This document shows, in pieces, positions 53,382-63,581 of a stretch of 64,000 nucleotides of DNA. Each line of letters begins with the position of its first letter. Position 1 is the stretch's first letter. Under the pieces are notes generated by a model that saw only the letters and a list, made by a program, of their open reading frames with translations, had not been told where the DNA came from and searched no databases. A program made the translations under genes and the position numbers. Origin of the DNA: Bowdeniella nasicola (GTDB lineage: Bacteria > Actinomycetota > Actinomycetes > Actinomycetales > Actinomycetaceae); NCBI RefSeq assembly GCF_001907295.1, contig NZ_MQVR01000003.1, forward strand, positions 1-64,000. Direction: 5' to 3'.

Positions 53382-54425
53382 ATGACACACAACAACGCAA
53401 ACGGCTTCCCCTGGCTCAAACTGGGAGGTCTCGCGGCGCTCGCCGGACTCGGTGGAATGTTCGCCTTCAGCCAGCTCTCGGGCAAAGCAACCCCGGAGGA
53501 ACAGGCGTGGCGCTACCCCGCAGATGACCTCGTCGACGCCAACTACAAGAACGCGTACTCCTCGACGTACGCCATCAATATTGACGCGCCTGCCTACGCG
53601 GTCTGGCGGATCTTCAAGCAGATCGGCTGCGATAAGTCGGGCTCGTTCTCCTCGGAGTTCCTCGAGCGCACGTTCGCGCGCCTGCCGTTTTACAACAGCT
53701 TCGAAATCCAAGAAGAATTCCAGCAGCCCGACTCGATGGTCCCTGGCGATATCGCCGCCTTCGACTTCCACGGCATGTCAATGGAGTGGGCTGACGTCGT
53801 TCCGGGCAAGTACCTCGTCCAGTGGGTCGACACCAAGAACCCGCCGGCCGCTCCCGGCAGCTACGCCTTCCGCTTCCCCTTCATGAAGCACTTCGGCGTC
53901 GCCTGGTGCTTCTACGTCGTGCCGCTCAAGGGCGAGCGCACGCGGTTGATCAACCACTGGCGGATCGGCTTCGAGCCGGACTCGGCCCTACCGAAGGCGA
54001 TCAACTGGCTCAACATTGAGCTCGTTGGCGGCGTCATGACGCACATGCAGAACATCTACGTGAAGCGCGTCGCCGAATTCCGCAAAAAGCAGCAGCACTC
54101 CGGCAAGTTTATGCGCGGCGTGCTCGGCGGCCGGTGGTTCAATTCCGAGACTCCCGCGGGTCGCTGGGATGGCACCCCGCTATTCGAAGACACCTACACG
54201 CAGTGGATGCGCTTCGGTCGGCGCCAGCCCGCCGTCGCGGAGATCCGTCCCCCGCGCACTAAGGACCCGTCGTGGCCGCCGACCGGCCCGGGCACGCCCT
54301 GGCACGGCCAGATCGACGAAGACTACTTCACGGATTGGGAAGAACCCGAGTTCTCCTGGGATGAGCAGATCCGCCAGAAGATGGAGCGGACCTACCTGAA
54401 GGACTGGGGCAAGAAGAAGTCCTGA
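53382..54425 (+). CDS. Membrane-anchored START/SRPBCC-like protein
   Basis: A 347-residue protein. One N-terminal transmembrane segment (LKLGGLAALAGLGGMFAF, about residues 12-29) is followed by a domain that looks like SRPBCC/START hydrophobic-ligand proteins: YAINIDAPAYAVWRIFKQIG, then WADVVPGKYLVQWVDT, FGVAWCFYVVPLKGERTRLI and NHWRIGFEP. The last 100 residues are Pro/Trp-rich and charged (RRQPAVAEIRPPRTKDPSW, EDYFTDWEEPEFSWDEQIRQ). The SRPBCC call is from strand pattern and is tentative. It is flanked by two DUF5692 genes, divergent from one and convergent with the other, suggesting a shared function. Confidence 0.6.
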   Translation: MTHNNANGFPWLKLGGLAALAGLGGMFAFSQLSGKATPEEQAWRYPADDLVDANYKNAYSSTYAINIDAPAYAVWRIFKQIGCDKSGSFSSEFLERTFARLPFYNSFEIQEEFQQPDSMVPGDIAAFDFHGMSMEWADVVPGKYLVQWVDTKNPPAAPGSYAFRFPFMKHFGVAWCFYVVPLKGERTRLINHWRIGFEPDSALPKAINWLNIELVGGVMTHMQNIYVKRVAEFRKKQQHSGKFMRGVLGGRWFNSETPAGRWDGTPLFEDTYTQWMRFGRRQPAVAEIRPPRTKDPSWPPTGPGTPWHGQIDEDYFTDWEEPEFSWDEQIRQKMERTYLKDWGKKKS

Positions 54426-54437
54426 CCGAGACAGCAA

Positions 54438-54477
54438 AGGGTGGGGTGGTCGCGAACCCGCGACCACCCCACCCTTG
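54438..54477. terminator. Bidirectional terminator-like hairpin, 18-bp perfect stem
   Basis: AAGGGTGGGGTGGTCGCG (54438-54455) pairs perfectly with 54460-54477 around a 4-nt loop. It lies between the convergent START-like gene (stop 54425) and DUF5692 copy 2 (stop 54515). Only short T runs flank it. Confidence 0.7.
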
Positions 54478-54502
54478 ATGTCAGCTCTCGCGGAGGGCAA
54501 CG

Positions 54503-54563
54503 GGAAGATAACTCTTATCTTCCGACCGACGCGCTTGCTGCCGGACGATAAGTCTTATCGTCC
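54503..54563. repeat. Two near-identical short palindromes at the 3' end of DUF5692 copy 2
   Basis: Palindrome A (54503-54523) has arms GGAAGATAA and TTATCTTCC; it contains the gene's stop codon. Palindrome B (54543-54563) has arms GGACGATAAG and CTTATCGTCC around one base and lies within the last codons. They share the pattern GGAnGATAAnnnTTATCnTCC and are 40 bp apart, start to start. Confidence 0.65.
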
Positions 54564-55585
54564 ACGTACCCGAGCTCAAGTGGGGTCTTACCCAGGCGCG
54601 AGGCGATCCGGATCTTGTCGGTATCGCTCGCGAAGTCGCGCACCATCTCGACGTACTGGGGCGTATCGGAGTAGACCTCCTGCGTCAGCGGGTTCCGGCG
54701 GTACTTCACGATCCGGTAGACGTGGTACCCAAAGACCGCGATGTTGACGATGAGCGACAGCGCCGAAATCAGCATGAGCGCCGTCGGATTGTGCGCTGAG
54801 CGGTGGGCGAACACCGAGTCGTGCATGAAGTGCGGGAACGTCAGCACCACTGCCGACCACAGCGTGAGCGTGTAGGCGCGGTACTGAATCCAGGCGCCCC
54901 TACCCCACTTGAACAGCGCCGGGATCGTGCACGACGCGAGCAGCGCGACGCCGGAGTACCAGGCGCGGTCGGCCAGGCAGTTGTACACGTACGCGAAGTT
55001 CCACAGGTCGTAGGCGATAATCCACCAGATCGTGAGGTCACCCCAGACGATGGCCTTCGACTTGTTCTTTGCAACGAAAATCCCGATCCAGCCCGAGATG
55101 GCGAGGAGGTTCAAGATGCCGGCGATGCCGTTCATGTAGTTCCACGGGCCGCCCCACGTGACCATGCCCTGGCTCGGGTCGACGCCGTCGATGCCCGCGC
55201 ACTGGAAGTCACGGATCACGGCCTCGATGATGTTGATCGCAAGGATGGCCGGCGGGATGACGAGATACCAGTACTGGTAGCGCAGCTTCTTGAAGTACTG
55301 CAGCGCGACGAGGCACAGCGATCCGGCAAGCGCCGAATACTGTTTGACGATTGGGAACCAGCCCGCCGATGCCGTGCCCTCGGTGGAATGCGGCCACCAA
55401 AAGATCGTGAGCAGCACGGGCGCGATGACGAATACGAGCATCACCGCGACCTTGCTACGCTGCGCCCACCACGCCGTCAGAGCGAGCGCACCCGTGACGA
55501 GGATGAGCATGACATAGTCCCACCACTCACCCTGCTCGAAGAGAAAAAATACCGGATAGTCCGGCGGCGTAATTGTTGCCAGCAA
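54515..55585 (-). CDS. DUF5692-family membrane protein (copy 2)
   Basis: A 356-residue polytopic membrane protein with about ten helices, paralogous to copy 1 at 51845-53215 (shared VIRDFQC, GGPWNYMNGIAGILNLLAIS, IIAYDLWNFAYVYNCLADRA, CTIPALFKWGRGAWIQYRAY and the KYRRNPLTQEVY tail). In copy 2 a helix contains TFPHFMHDSVFAHRSAHNP, a His cluster that copy 1 lacks. The start is TTG at 55585, supported by GGAG 9 nt upstream; no ATG or GTG is in frame nearby. Function unknown; the fold suggests a transporter or an integral-membrane enzyme. Confidence 0.75.
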   Translation of the reverse strand: MLATITPPDYPVFFLFEQGEWWDYVMLILVTGALALTAWWAQRSKVAVMLVFVIAPVLLTIFWWPHSTEGTASAGWFPIVKQYSALAGSLCLVALQYFKKLRYQYWYLVIPPAILAINIIEAVIRDFQCAGIDGVDPSQGMVTWGGPWNYMNGIAGILNLLAISGWIGIFVAKNKSKAIVWGDLTIWWIIAYDLWNFAYVYNCLADRAWYSGVALLASCTIPALFKWGRGAWIQYRAYTLTLWSAVVLTFPHFMHDSVFAHRSAHNPTALMLISALSLIVNIAVFGYHVYRIVKYRRNPLTQEVYSDTPQYVEMVRDFASDTDKIRIASRLGKTPLELGYVDDKTYRPAASASVGR

Positions 55586-55635
55586 TGCAATCGACTCCGT
55601 TATCGATGTTCTGAACTAGACAGCAATGACGCTAC

Positions 55636-55651
55636 TCCGATATTTGTCGGA
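55636..55651. promoter_or_regulatory. Palindrome TCCGATATTTGTCGGA upstream of DUF5692 copy 2
   Basis: A 7-2-7 inverted repeat with one mismatch, matching the site at 53272-53287 at 13 of 16 positions. It lies 51 nt upstream of the DUF5692 start and 49 nt upstream of the divergent deacetylase gene, so it may control both. Confidence 0.6.
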
Positions 55652-55687
55652 AAACTTGGGACTAAAGGGACATGCCGGGACCCGTCG

Positions 55688-55693
55688 TACAAT
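55688..55693 (+). promoter_or_regulatory. -10 box (TACAAT) of leaderless deacetylase gene
   Basis: TACAAT, six bases, then the GTG at 55700. Confidence 0.5.
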
Positions 55694-55699
55694 CGCGGG

Positions 55700-56580
55700 G
55701 TGGACGTGCATCACAACTCTCGTCGCACCTTCCTCGCGCTGTGCGGTGTCGGTGTCCTTTCGGCCTGCACTCCCTCCACTCCCCCGACGGCGTCTCCGAC
55801 GACAACCACCACCTCTCCCACGCCGTCGCCGACGATGACGCCGACGCCGACCGCGACTCCCAGCGCCTCCCCGAGCGGAACTGCGGCAACCGTGGCCGAT
55901 ATCGAGCGCGAGTTTGCGGGTAAGCGACCGATCGAGTGGGGCACGGCGATGGCGGGGATCGTTTCGCGGACGTCTGCCAACAGCGCGGTCCTCACGCTCG
56001 ACGCGTGCGGCGGCAAGGGCGGCTCCGGCGTCGACGCCGATCTCCTCGGCCATCTGCGAAAACACAACATCCCAGCAACCCTGTTCCTCAACCAGCGCTG
56101 GGTGAAGGCGAACATGTCTCTCGCCAAGGAGCTCGCGGCCGATGACCTGTTCGAGATCGCGAACCACGGCACCGCGCACGTCCCCCTGTCGGTCACGCGC
56201 CGGCGCGCGTACGGGATCGCGGGGACGGACTCCCCCGTGTCTGCATGGCACGAAGTTGCGGACAAAAAAAATTTTTGGAAGACGAACTCGGTGTCTCGCC
56301 GCGGTTCTTCCGCTCCGGCACCGCCCACTATGACGACGTGGCCGTCGCGATCGCGAAGCGCGCGGAGCAGGTCATCGCGGGCTTCTCGATCAACGGCGAT
56401 GCGGGCGCGACCGCACCCAAGGGGCAGGTGGTCGCGAGCCTGGCGAAGGTCGGCGCGGGCGATATCGTCCTTGCGCACATGAACCAGCCCCACGGTCAGA
56501 CCGCCGAAGGGTTCGCGATGGCGCTGCCGCGCGCGCTCGACCGTGGCGTGCGGTTTTCGACGCTCGCCGACGCGCTCTAG
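55700..56580 (+). pseudogene. Tat-lipoprotein polysaccharide deacetylase, frame broken at an A8T5 tract
   Basis: The first frame encodes a twin-arginine signal (SRRTFLALCGVG) with lipobox VLSAC, a Pro/Thr/Ser linker of about 45 residues, and a deacetylase core: VLTLDACGGKGG (catalytic Asp), PATLFLNQRWV, and the metal His motif NHGTAHVPLS. At A8T5 (56264-56276) the homology shifts frame; the second frame reads FLEDELGVSPRFFRSGTAHY, VIAGFSINGDAGAT and IVLAHMNQPHGQTAEG to the stop at 56580. Nine A residues would restore one frame. This may be slippage-controlled expression, a mutation or a sequencing error. If made, it would deacetylate cell-wall or capsular polymer outside the membrane. Confidence 0.8.
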
Positions 56581-57245
56581 AGCTGGCCGTCCGCCTGCGC
56601 GGTGAGGTAGGTCAGTACCGCGCGCACGCGGCGGTTATCCTCCCCGACCGGCAACCCGAGTTTCACAAACACGGCCGCGACGTACTTGGAGACCGCGCCG
56701 CCGGAAACGTAGAGTTTTTCGGCGATCTGCGCATTCGACAGCCCCTCGGCCATGAGCGCGAGCACCTCCCGCTCCCGGTCGGTCAGCGAGTCGAGAGGAC
56801 CGGAGCGTGCCGCCGCGAGCTGGACCGCGACCTCGGGATCGATGACGACGCCGCCCGCCGCAACGACGTCGAGGGACCGCAGGAAGTCTGCGACGCGCGC
56901 GACCCGGTCCTTCAGCAGGTAGCCAAACCCCGCGCCGCCGTGGCCGAGGAGCTTCGAGGCGTAGGCGGGCGCGACGTATTGCGAGACGATCATGATCGCG
57001 AGATTTGGATGGCGCTCGCGCAGCGTGATCGCTGCGTCGAGCCCGTCGGTCGCCATCCCGGGCGGCATCCGCACATCGGTTACGACGACGTCGATCGTCG
57101 TGCCAGCCTCCATGAGGCGATCGACCTCGGCGATGAGGCTCGGCGCATCGTCGACGGCGGCTAGCACCTCGTGGCCGCGCCGCTGGACGAGGCCGAGCAG
57201 CCCTTCACGCAAGAGCGCGGAATCATCCGCGATCACGATATTCAC
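56577..57245 (-). CDS. NarL/LuxR-family response regulator
   Basis: A 222-residue regulator. The receiver domain starts MNIVIADDSALLREGL (acidic pocket Asp), with the phosphoacceptor Asp in DVVVTDVRMPPG and the Lys in GYLLKDRVA. The C-terminal LuxR helix-turn-helix is LTDREREVLALMAEGLSNAQ. Its start overlaps the histidine kinase stop by 4 nt, so the pair is coupled. It is likely to act on the palindrome at 58152-58169 and the exporter behind it. Confidence 0.95.
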   Translation of the reverse strand: MNIVIADDSALLREGLLGLVQRRGHEVLAAVDDAPSLIAEVDRLMEAGTTIDVVVTDVRMPPGMATDGLDAAITLRERHPNLAIMIVSQYVAPAYASKLLGHGGAGFGYLLKDRVARVADFLRSLDVVAAGGVVIDPEVAVQLAAARSGPLDSLTDREREVLALMAEGLSNAQIAEKLYVSGGAVSKYVAAVFVKLGLPVGEDNRRVRAVLTYLTAQADGQL

Positions 57246-58102
57246 GGTCTCTCCTTGTCAACACCGATGCCGCTCTCCCCGCGCTGCAGCAGGACGGGCA
57301 TATGGGCGCTCATTTGGGTGGGCCCGCCGGGCGGTGAGGAGACGATGAGGTCTCCGCCGAACGCCGCGAGGCGTTCGCGCATGCCGGACAGGCCGTGTTC
57401 GGACTTGATGTGCGCGCCGCCCGGACCGTTATCCGTCACGGTGATGCGCAAGACGTTATCGCAGGCGATCAGCACGGTGACATCGGAGCCGGGCGCGTAC
57501 TTCGCGGCATTCGTGAGGGCCTCGGAGACGAAGAAATACCCGGCGGCGACGACGCCCTGCGGCAGGGTAGGCAGCGGGTGCGGGCAGCGCACGGTCACGC
57601 CGGGAAACCGCCCCGCAAGGTCGCGCACCGAGGCTTCGAGCCCGAGATCGGTCAGCACCTTCGGATGGATGCCGTGCACGGTGTGCCGCAGGGCCTTCAG
57701 CGCCTGGTCGATATCGTCCTGCGCCTGGCTCAGCATCTGGGCCGCCGCCGAGTCTGGCTCCACATCGAGCGACGCCTCGCCGAGTTTCATGCTCGCAGCG
57801 ACGACGTACTGTTGGGCGCCGTCGTGCAGGTCGCGCTCGATGCGCCGCCGCTCGATCTCGAAGGCCGACACGATCTCGCGTCGCGAGCGCGTGAGCTCGT
57901 CGAGCAGTTCGGGATACGGCGTCGGATCGATGGCCGTCGCGGCCTTTTCGTACCGCGGCCACAGCGCCGCCGAGATGATGAGGGCGGCAAGCCCGACCGC
58001 GATGAACCCGGTGAAGTTCCGCGACAGCAGCAGACCGAGCATCATCATGCCCACGAAGATGTAGGCGCCGATGATGACGCGGCGAGGCACGGTGCGGGTC
58101 AT
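57242..58102 (-). CDS. Two-component sensor histidine kinase (HisKA_3 type)
   Basis: A 286-residue membrane kinase. A short N-terminal membrane region (VIIGAYIFVGMMMLGLLLSR and FIAVGLAALIISAAL) is followed by the HisKA_3 phosphoacceptor region IERDLHDGAQQYVVAASMKL (His about 117) and an HATPase_c domain with YFFVSEALTNAAKY and ITVTDNGPGG. It lacks a large extracellular sensor, so it may sense the membrane or the neighbouring exporter, as in Bce-like systems. The ATG at 58102 follows TACCAT by 6 nt. Confidence 0.93.
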   Translation of the reverse strand: MTRTVPRRVIIGAYIFVGMMMLGLLLSRNFTGFIAVGLAALIISAALWPRYEKAATAIDPTPYPELLDELTRSRREIVSAFEIERRRIERDLHDGAQQYVVAASMKLGEASLDVEPDSAAAQMLSQAQDDIDQALKALRHTVHGIHPKVLTDLGLEASVRDLAGRFPGVTVRCPHPLPTLPQGVVAAGYFFVSEALTNAAKYAPGSDVTVLIACDNVLRITVTDNGPGGAHIKSEHGLSGMRERLAAFGGDLIVSSPPGGPTQMSAHMPVLLQRGESGIGVDKERP

Positions 58103-58108
58103 GTCCCC

Positions 58109-58114
58109 ATGGTA
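58109..58114 (-). promoter_or_regulatory. -10 box (TACCAT) of leaderless histidine kinase gene
   Basis: TACCAT, six bases, then the ATG at 58102; supports this start over the longer open frame to 58237. Confidence 0.4.
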
Positions 58115-58151
58115 GGGCCGGCCCGCGCGAAAAAGCCTTCCCCCAGTCAAA

Positions 58152-58169
58152 GGTAGACCTAGGTCCACC
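58152..58169. promoter_or_regulatory. 18-bp palindrome between kinase and exporter genes
   Basis: GGTAGACCTAGGTCCACC is an inverted repeat with one mismatched pair, centred on CCTAGG. It lies between the divergent kinase (start 58102) and the ABC ATPase (start 58225). A binding site for the NarL-type regulator is the simplest reading. Confidence 0.55.
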
Positions 58170-58224
58170 CAACAGTAGCGCCAGGAGGATTCAGGCCCGC
58201 GGCGCTTCCGGCTGGAATGGAGAC

Positions 58225-58914
58225 ATGAACGAAGCACTCATCGCTAATCAGCTAGTCAAAACCTATGATCAGGTCCACGCCCTGGCCGGCGTCTCCCTGC
58301 GGGTCGACCAGGGTGAGACCGTCGCGATCATGGGCCCGTCGGGCTCGGGCAAGTCGACGCTGTTGCACTGCCTGTCTGGCATTTTGAAGCCCGACGGCGG
58401 CCAGGTCACCCTCGGCAACGACGACATCACCGCGATGCCCGACGCCGCCCGCTCGCGCCTGCGCCGGTCGCGCTTCGGCTTCGTCTTCCAAGACGGCCAG
58501 CTCGTCGCCGAACTCACCGCCGCCGAGAACGTCGCCTTCCCGCTGCTGCTTACGGGCTGGCCGCGCGGAAAGGCGCTCGCCGAGGCCAACCAGTGGCTCG
58601 AGCGGTTGGGCCTTGCCGACATGGGCAAGCGCAAGCCGGGCGAGATGTCGGGCGGTCAGGCGCAGCGCGTCGCGATCGCGCGGGCGCTCGTGCACCAGCC
58701 TGCCGTGGTCTTCGCCGACGAGCCGACGGGCGCGCTCGACCAGGCCACCGGCCACGAGGTCATGCAGATCCTCACGACGGTCGCGAAGATGTCGAACACG
58801 TCGCTCATCGTCGTCACGCACGACACGAAGGTCGCCTCGTGGTGCGGCCGCCTCGTCGAGATCCGCGACGCGCTCATCCACGCGGATAGCGCCATGAGCC
58901 AGGCGGGTGCGTAA
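58225..58914 (+). CDS. ABC transporter ATP-binding protein (LolD/MacB/BceA type)
   Basis: A 229-residue ATPase of a MacB/FtsE-like exporter. Walker A is IMGPSGSGKSTLLHCLSG (about residues 36-53), the Q-loop is FVFQDGQLV, the signature is MSGGQAQRVAIARAL, Walker B is VVFADEPTGALD and the H-loop is IVVTHDTKVA. Its stop overlaps the start of the permease (TAATG). Together with the divergent two-component system this looks like an exporter or sensor module for antimicrobial peptides or envelope stress. Confidence 0.94.
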   Translation: MNEALIANQLVKTYDQVHALAGVSLRVDQGETVAIMGPSGSGKSTLLHCLSGILKPDGGQVTLGNDDITAMPDAARSRLRRSRFGFVFQDGQLVAELTAAENVAFPLLLTGWPRGKALAEANQWLERLGLADMGKRKPGEMSGGQAQRVAIARALVHQPAVVFADEPTGALDQATGHEVMQILTTVAKMSNTSLIVVTHDTKVASWCGRLVEIRDALIHADSAMSQAGA

Positions 58915-60305
58915 TGCTCAGCCTGTCTTCGCGCCTCGCCATTTCCCGCTTGACCGATAACCGCTCGGGCCTCGATGCGCTCGCGGTCCTCGCGTTCGTG
59001 GTCACGAGCTGGCTCGCCCTGACCGTCGCCGGCGGCACGACGATGTTTATCGAGCGCGCCGCGAACCCGCCGCAGCCGTTCCTCGACGCTGCCGAAGGCT
59101 CCGAACTCCCGATGTCGGTCGCCCAGCAGGCGTCGATGTACCCGGCGCTCGCGACGATCGCCTGCGCCCTGCTCGTCATCCCCATCTTCACGCTCGGGGG
59201 CGGCGCTGCCCGCCTCGGCGCTTCCGGCCGCGCCCGCCGACTCGCGTCGCTGCGGCTCATCGGCATGACCGGCGGCGAAGTCGTCCTCATGAGCGTCATC
59301 GAGTCCGTCGTCCTTTCGACCCTCGGCGCCCTCATCGGCGTCGGCCTCTGGCTCATCTCGCTGCCCGCCTGGAGCGCCGTGAACTTCCTCGGCGAGCCGC
59401 TGCACGCCGGCGAGATGCTCATGCCGGTCTGGCTCGCCATCGCCGTCATCGCCGCCATCGTGCTCCTGGCAGCGCTCTCGACGCTCATCGGGCTGCAGCG
59501 CGTGCGCATCTCACCGCTCGGGGTCGCCAAGCGCGAAAGCGCCCGCGGCGTCACCATCTGGCGCGTCGTCGCCTTCCTCGCCACGGTCGCCGGTTTCTTC
59601 GTCATCGCGCAGGGCTTCCAGATCCGCACCGCGAGCCTCGTCGGCTTCATGATCATCGGCGGCTTCATCGCAGCCGTCGTTTTCGGTATGAACCTCATCG
59701 GCCCGTTCATCATCCAGCTCGTCGCACGGCCGCTCACCCGCACCAGCAACCCCAGCTTCCTGCTCGCGATGCGTCGCCTCATTGCCGACCCGAAGGCCGC
59801 CTGGCGCAACGTCTCCGCCGTCGCACTGCTCGGCATCATCGCGGCATTCACCGTCGCGGTCCCCGCAGACCTCGGCGTTAACGATGAGCTGATCGCGATC
59901 CAGTTCCGTGACATGCGCACCGGCGCGATCATCACGCTCGCGATCGGCATGCTGCTCGCCGCGACGTCGACGCTGATCAACCAGGCGTCCGCCACCGTGG
60001 ACCGCGCCGAGCAGACCATCGCCCTGACCCGCATGGGTTCGCCGTTCAAGGTATTCACCAGCGCGCGCGTCAGTCAGGTCCTGCTACCGATGATCACGAC
60101 GCTCGCGATCTCGATCCCCGTGGGACTGCTGCTCGCCTCGCCGTTCATCACGCAGGTGTCGTCCCTCGCGTCCTCGATGACGACGACCGCCCTCACCGTG
60201 GCGGGATTCGTCGGAGCGGGCATCGCGCTCAGCCTCATCGCGGCGCTCGCCTGCTCGCCGATCGAGCGGCGCATCCTCGCCGCCGACTACCGCCCGAACG
60301 ACTAG
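58914..60305 (+). CDS. FtsX-like ABC permease
   Basis: A 463-residue membrane protein with about eight to ten helices and FtsX-type segments: RARRLASLRLIGMTGGEVVL (about residues 105-124) and VDRAEQTIALTRMGSPFKVF near the C-terminal half, which is the paired FtsX-repeat pattern. There is no large extracellular domain as in BceB. Translation is coupled to the ATPase gene (ATG overlapping its TAA). Confidence 0.9.
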   Translation: MLSLSSRLAISRLTDNRSGLDALAVLAFVVTSWLALTVAGGTTMFIERAANPPQPFLDAAEGSELPMSVAQQASMYPALATIACALLVIPIFTLGGGAARLGASGRARRLASLRLIGMTGGEVVLMSVIESVVLSTLGALIGVGLWLISLPAWSAVNFLGEPLHAGEMLMPVWLAIAVIAAIVLLAALSTLIGLQRVRISPLGVAKRESARGVTIWRVVAFLATVAGFFVIAQGFQIRTASLVGFMIIGGFIAAVVFGMNLIGPFIIQLVARPLTRTSNPSFLLAMRRLIADPKAAWRNVSAVALLGIIAAFTVAVPADLGVNDELIAIQFRDMRTGAIITLAIGMLLAATSTLINQASATVDRAEQTIALTRMGSPFKVFTSARVSQVLLPMITTLAISIPVGLLLASPFITQVSSLASSMTTTALTVAGFVGAGIALSLIAALACSPIERRILAADYRPND

Positions 60306-60319
60306 CGTCCACTGGCTCA

Positions 60320-60354
60320 CTCGCGGTCCGGGAAGGAGGGTCCCGGGCCGCGAG
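60320..60354. terminator. Hairpin between convergent FtsX and glycosyltransferase genes
   Basis: CTCGCGGTCCGGGA (60320-60333) pairs with TCCCGGGCCGCGAG (60341-60354) with one mismatch and a 7-nt loop, 14 nt after the FtsX stop. No T tract. Confidence 0.6.
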
Positions 60355-60362
60355 TTGCTGCG

Positions 60363-61214
60363 TTAGGAGTTGGCCTTTCGCTCTTGATAAGCACGGATCT
60401 GTCGGATGAGCGGCTTACCGTATTTCTTCGCTTGTCCGATCATCGCGAGCCGTAACGCACGAGCACGGTACTCAGTGGCGGTCATCGGCGAGCGGACGCT
60501 CACCCCATATTCGTCGAGCAGGTGCTCGGGAACCAGCTCGTGCCCGATGCCGAACCTGTCGGCAAAGCGCGCGATGCCCAATGGTTTATCGCGATGTCCG
60601 CAAAAGTGCATGACAAACGCGTTGCTCAAGGAGTCGTCGTAGTAGTGGCCGCGCGAGTTTAAGAGGTGATGATCGACGATGATCGTGTCGTCGATCAGGC
60701 CGTGGGTGTTCAGGGCCCACCACATTTGGTCCTGGTCACCATTCGTAAAGAGCCCGTCGCGTTCCTCGTTCCACCAAGCCCTCACGGCGTCGAGTCTGCT
60801 TTCACTCATGAGATCGACGAGCTGGTGTCCGCGGGCGTCATTGCGGAGGAGGAAAACACCGGTGTTGATATTGGACCACCAGCCGTTCGGCTCAACGGCC
60901 CCCTCAGCGATGACGAGGAACTTATCTTCCCGCTCGGCCCGCTGGAGCAAGTCACGTAGGTTCGTCGCGTCAAAATCGGTAAAGAACGCATCGTCGTCGA
61001 TCCAGACCAACCAGTCGCAGGTCGGCAATAGACGGCGGATGATCGAGAGCTTGTAATCGAACTTATTTCGGATGCCTTGGCTGACCCCGCACTCGAGCCG
61101 ATAGTCGAATCCGTGGACGTGAGCGTAGATCCGATGGTTGATATAGGACCGCAAGCGGATCTCGTCCCCACCTGAGGCAATCAGCCATCGTGGGGTGTCA
61201 GGATGCTCAGTCAT
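60363..61214 (-). CDS. GT34-like glycosyltransferase (GMA12/MNN10 type)
   Basis: A 283-residue protein similar to the galactosyl/mannosyl transferase GMA12/MNN10 family. Conserved blocks are FDYRLECG, IRRLLPTCDWLVWIDDDAFF (DxD metal site, about residue 73), WWSNINTGVFLLRNDAR, FTNGDQDQMWWAL and FVMHFCGHRDKP. No signal peptide or transmembrane helix, so it acts in the cytosol, perhaps on a cell-surface glycan precursor. The family is best known in fungi and plants; bacterial members are scattered. The ATG at 61214 follows TAGATT by 6 nt. Confidence 0.85.
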   Translation of the reverse strand: MTEHPDTPRWLIASGGDEIRLRSYINHRIYAHVHGFDYRLECGVSQGIRNKFDYKLSIIRRLLPTCDWLVWIDDDAFFTDFDATNLRDLLQRAEREDKFLVIAEGAVEPNGWWSNINTGVFLLRNDARGHQLVDLMSESRLDAVRAWWNEERDGLFTNGDQDQMWWALNTHGLIDDTIIVDHHLLNSRGHYYDDSLSNAFVMHFCGHRDKPLGIARFADRFGIGHELVPEHLLDEYGVSVRSPMTATEYRARALRLAMIGQAKKYGKPLIRQIRAYQERKANS

Positions 61215-61220
61215 AGCACT

Positions 61221-61226
61221 AATCTA
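61221..61226 (-). promoter_or_regulatory. -10 box (TAGATT) of leaderless glycosyltransferase gene
   Basis: TAGATT, six bases, then the ATG at 61214. Confidence 0.45.
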
Positions 61227-61280
61227 GCCCGCGAGGTTTGAAAATACGGCTGCCCGGACCAGCATTCTGTATCGATCGGA

Positions 61281-63521
<2,241 letters not shown>

Positions 63522-63581
63522 TCACTCGGGTACGCCCCTAGGGTATCGAAAAGCGGGAGGACCACCCGCTCAGTTGGCCGT

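Noticed and set aside
54803-55699. Upstream extension of the deacetylase frame across DUF5692 copy 2
   Set aside because: It is antisense to a membrane protein gene and precedes the twin-arginine signal peptide, which must be N-terminal; the GTG at 55700 with TACAAT is the better start.
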